Source: JBMNTU01 sp050945895 (GTDB lineage Bacteria > Bacillota > Clostridia > Christensenellales > Christensenellaceae). Taken from it: a stretch of DNA of 15,935 nt. The position numbers and the translations under genes are program-made. The notes beneath the pieces were generated by a model. The model saw nothing but the letters and a program-made list of their open reading frames with translations. It searched no databases and was not told where the DNA came from. Below, one piece after another: positions 14,184 through 15,935 of this stretch. The stretch lies in assembly GCA_050945895.1 (NCBI GenBank), contig JBMNTU010000058.1, forward strand, positions 1 to 15,935. Direction: 5' to 3'. How positions within the stretch are numbered: the first letter of the stretch is position 1; every line of letters starts with the position of its first letter.

Positions 14184-15482
14184 ATGGGAAAAGGACAGGA
14201 ACTGTATAAACATGCAAAAAAAGTGATTCCCGGCGGAACGCAGCTTTTGTCTAAGCGGCCGGAGCAGTTTTTACCGGAAAAATGGCCGGCCTATTACAGC
14301 AAGGCAAAGGGCTGTGCAATCTGGGACCTGGATGGAAATGTATATATCGACGTAAGCTATATGGGAATTGGAGCCAATGTGCTTGGCTATGCGGTCGATG
14401 AGGTGGATGATGTTGCCGTGGCCGCCATCCGAAACGGGGGAATGAGCACGTTAAACGCGCCGGAGGAAGTATTGCTGGCGGACGAATTGCTGCTGCTGCA
14501 TCCGTGGGCAGAAATGGTTCGGTATGCAAAAGCCGGCGGCGAAGCGATGGCGCAGGCCGTGCGGATCGCGCGGGCGCATACCGGCAGGGATATCGTGTTG
14601 TTTTGCGGCTACCACGGCTGGCAGGATTGGTACCTTGCCGCAAACCTCAGCGAAGGCGATGCGCTTGCCGACAATCACCTGAGCGGGCTGGAGCCCGCCG
14701 GGGTGCCCCGGGGGCTAAGGGGAACGAACCTCCCGTTCCACTATAATGATTATGAAGAGTTTTTGGCACTTGCACAGGCATACGAAGGGCAAATTGCGGC
14801 GGTCGTAATGGAGCCGATCCGCAACGATTTTCCGCAAAACGGTTTTCTCGAGGAAATCCGCGAATACACACAAAAAAACGATATCGTGCTGGTGTTCGAC
14901 GAGGTAACAGCGGGGTTCCGGTTGAATTGCGGGGGAAGCCACCTGGTGCTGGGCGTTATGCCCGATATGGCTATTTTTGGAAAAGGGATTGCAAACGGCT
15001 ATCCGCTAACGGCGGTTATCGGCACAAAAAAGGTAATGGCTGCAGCGCAGGATACGTTTATATCCAGCACGTTTTGGACAGAGCGCATCGGGTTTGCGGC
15101 AGCGCTTGCCGCCATCCGCTTTTATAAAGAAAACAGTGTGGAAAAGCACCTCAAAAAGATTGGCATGATGATTAAAGCAGGCTGGCAGCAAGCGGCAAAC
15201 CGGCATAAGCTTCAAATCGAAATCGGGGGAATAGACCCGCTATCGCATTTTGCGTTTGCCCAAAAGCCGCTGTTCTATAAAACCTACTTTACGCAGGAAA
15301 TGCTCAAAAAAGGCTATCTTGCCTCAACGGCTTTTTATGTCTCTTTTGCGCATACCGAAGAGATTGTACAGGCGTATCTTCAGGCGGTGGACGAAGTGTT
15401 TGCAGCTATTGCAGATATACAGGATATCGAAAGCGCATTGGATGGGCCGGTCTGTCATTCCGGCTTCCAGCGGTTGAATTAA
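14184..15482 (+). CDS. Class III PLP aminotransferase, glutamate-1-semialdehyde aminomutase-like
   Basis: The 432-residue product is a fold-type I class III aminotransferase of about the length of HemL. KVIPGGTQ (13-20) matches the HemL N-terminus, AKAGGEAMAQAVRIAR (115-130) is the phosphate-binding region, GYHGWQDW follows (142-149), VFDEVTAGFR carries Asp239, and IFGKGIANGYP carries the Schiff-base Lys267. True HemL makes 5-aminolevulinate for haem, but no haem gene is near and the protein sits last in a sugar-nucleotide block, so amination of a sugar or sugar-acid carbonyl is more likely. GSA-aminomutase-like enzymes are often annotated in surface-glycan loci. The start has GAGG about 11 nt upstream. 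Confidence 0.87.
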   Translation: MGKGQELYKHAKKVIPGGTQLLSKRPEQFLPEKWPAYYSKAKGCAIWDLDGNVYIDVSYMGIGANVLGYAVDEVDDVAVAAIRNGGMSTLNAPEEVLLADELLLLHPWAEMVRYAKAGGEAMAQAVRIARAHTGRDIVLFCGYHGWQDWYLAANLSEGDALADNHLSGLEPAGVPRGLRGTNLPFHYNDYEEFLALAQAYEGQIAAVVMEPIRNDFPQNGFLEEIREYTQKNDIVLVFDEVTAGFRLNCGGSHLVLGVMPDMAIFGKGIANGYPLTAVIGTKKVMAAAQDTFISSTFWTERIGFAAALAAIRFYKENSVEKHLKKIGMMIKAGWQQAANRHKLQIEIGGIDPLSHFAFAQKPLFYKTYFTQEMLKKGYLASTAFYVSFAHTEEIVQAYLQAVDEVFAAIADIQDIESALDGPVCHSGFQRLN

Positions 15483-15503
15483 AAACGAAGGAGGACTTTG
15501 GTT

Positions 15504-15815
15504 ATGTTGTTGTCAAATATCGATTATGTACCCGGGAAAGAATGCGAGGTGCTTGGCCTTGTACAGGGAAATACCGTACAGGCAAAGCATATAGGTAGAG
15601 ATATTATGGCGGGCTTTAAAAATATGGTAGGCGGCGAAATTGAAAGCTACACGATGCTTCTGAACGACGCCCGGCGGATTGCTACCGAGCGTATGGCGCA
15701 AAGCGCACAGCAGATGGGTGCAGACGTTGTATTAAGCGTTCGGTATGCAACTTCGCAAATTATGGATGGGGCGGCAGAGGTGCTGGCATACGGCACGGCG
15801 GCAAAGTTCACTTAG
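15504..15815 (+). CDS. YbjQ-family (UPF0145/DUF74) protein
   Basis: The 103-residue product shows the YbjQ pattern: GLVQGNTVQAKHIGRDIMAGFKNMVGGEIESYT (about 14-46) and a C-terminal MGADVVLSVRYATSQIMDGAAEVLAYGTAA. The family forms small soluble beta-rich oligomers of unknown function. ATG 15504 is chosen because a consensus AAGGAGGA (15488-15495) lies 8 nt upstream; TTG at 15498 is an unlikely alternative. It starts 21 nt after the aminotransferase stop and is probably on the same transcript, but YbjQ genes occur in many contexts and no link to the glycan is implied. Confidence 0.88.
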   Translation: MLLSNIDYVPGKECEVLGLVQGNTVQAKHIGRDIMAGFKNMVGGEIESYTMLLNDARRIATERMAQSAQQMGADVVLSVRYATSQIMDGAAEVLAYGTAAKFT

Positions 15816-15835
15816 TGTAAAATAATCATTGGCAA

Positions 15836-15862
15836 AAGGGAGGCGTCCAGAAGGCGCCTCCC
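15836..15862. terminator. GC-rich hairpin after the ybjQ-like gene
   Basis: GGGAGGCG (15838-15845) pairs with CGCCTCCC (15855-15862); two more pairs can form inside. On the + strand no T-run follows. On the minus strand CTTTTGCC follows, so as an intrinsic terminator it suits minus-strand transcription better. It may still act as a weak stop or 3' end stabiliser for the glycan transcript. Confidence 0.55.
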
Positions 15863-15875
15863 ACAGATACACACT

Positions 15876-15884
15876 TGATATAAT
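15876..15884 (+). promoter_or_regulatory. Extended -10 promoter for the gene at the right edge
   Basis: TGATATAAT at 15876-15884 repeats the extended -10 seen at 10184-10192. No -35 hexamer is evident, since its place overlaps the preceding hairpin. It would start transcription near 15891. Confidence 0.5.
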
Positions 15885-15924
15885 GATTTTGGAAAAGAAT
15901 CAATCAAGGAGTGTATGCAGTAAT

Positions 15925-15935
15925 ATGGTAAACGA
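15925..15935 (+). CDS. Start of a gene cut by the window edge
   Basis: AAGGAG (15906-15911) and an extended -10 promoter precede ATG at 15925, which opens a frame reading Met-Val-Asn before the window ends. The Shine-Dalgarno sequence is 13 nt away, longer than usual. Another ATG at 15915 lies closer but reads Met-Gln-stop. Too little is visible to name a product. Confidence 0.35.

Noticed and set aside
14184..15482. Genuine HemL for haem or tetrapyrrole synthesis
   Set aside because: No other tetrapyrrole gene is nearby, and the gene is placed 6 nt after an SpsF-type gene in a sugar-nucleotide block.
1..15935. tRNA, rRNA, CRISPR array, insertion sequence or phage attachment site
   Set aside because: No repeat-spacer pattern, transposase frame, terminal inverted repeats or tRNA-like cloverleaf was noticed by eye on reading the window.

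Overview
The window looks like chromosomal DNA of a low-to-mid GC Firmicute, probably an uncultured clostridial or gut-type lineage. The evidence is strong GGAGG ribosome binding sites, sigma-A-type promoters, a lipoprotein solute-binding protein with a Ser/Ala/Glu-rich tether, an IolG close to the Bacillus type, and an NlpC/P60 hydrolase with a Pro-Thr linker and two peptidoglycan-binding repeats. The lineage call is an inference from style, not a database match.

Layout. (1) 1-650: the 3' part of an HPP-family membrane protein gene (+), possibly frameshifted at its 5' end, ending at a bidirectional terminator. (2) 657-1799: a cell-wall NlpC/P60 hydrolase (-). (3) 1911-5700: a sugar or inositol-type catabolic locus. 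A lipoprotein sugar-binding protein and an IolG-like dehydrogenase are transcribed leftward, and a LacI-family regulator is transcribed divergently. The divergent region holds a near-consensus promoter for the binding-protein gene, flanked by two copies of a 19-bp palindrome 134 bp apart, as expected for repression by DNA looping. No ABC permease or ATPase is present. (4) 5707-15815: a surface-glycan locus on the + strand. It encodes a Wzx-type flippase, a GT2 enzyme, a DUF2304 membrane protein, a second GT2 enzyme and a sialyltransferase-like enzyme. After a 176-bp gap comes a tightly overlapping sugar-nucleotide block: PseB-type dehydratase, PseC-type aminotransferase, aldo/keto reductase, SpsF-type cytidylyltransferase and a class III (GSA-aminomutase-like) aminotransferase. 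A YbjQ-family protein gene closes the run. (5) 15836-15935: a hairpin, an extended -10 promoter and the first codons of another gene.

How the genes fit together. PseB and PseC begin the pseudaminic-acid route (UDP-GlcNAc to a UDP-4-amino-4,6-dideoxy sugar). SpsF should make a CMP-activated sugar acid. The GT at 9097-10173 carries the three motifs shared by bacterial sialyltransferases that use such donors. The flippase would export the finished lipid-linked glycan. The usual middle of the pathway (acetyltransferase PseH, UDP-hydrolase PseG, NeuB/PseI condensing synthase) is missing here. In its place are an aldo/keto reductase and a PLP class III aminotransferase. This is the most likely place in the window for undescribed chemistry: an unusual, possibly side-chain-aminated, CMP-activated sugar acid, or a pathway completed by genes elsewhere.
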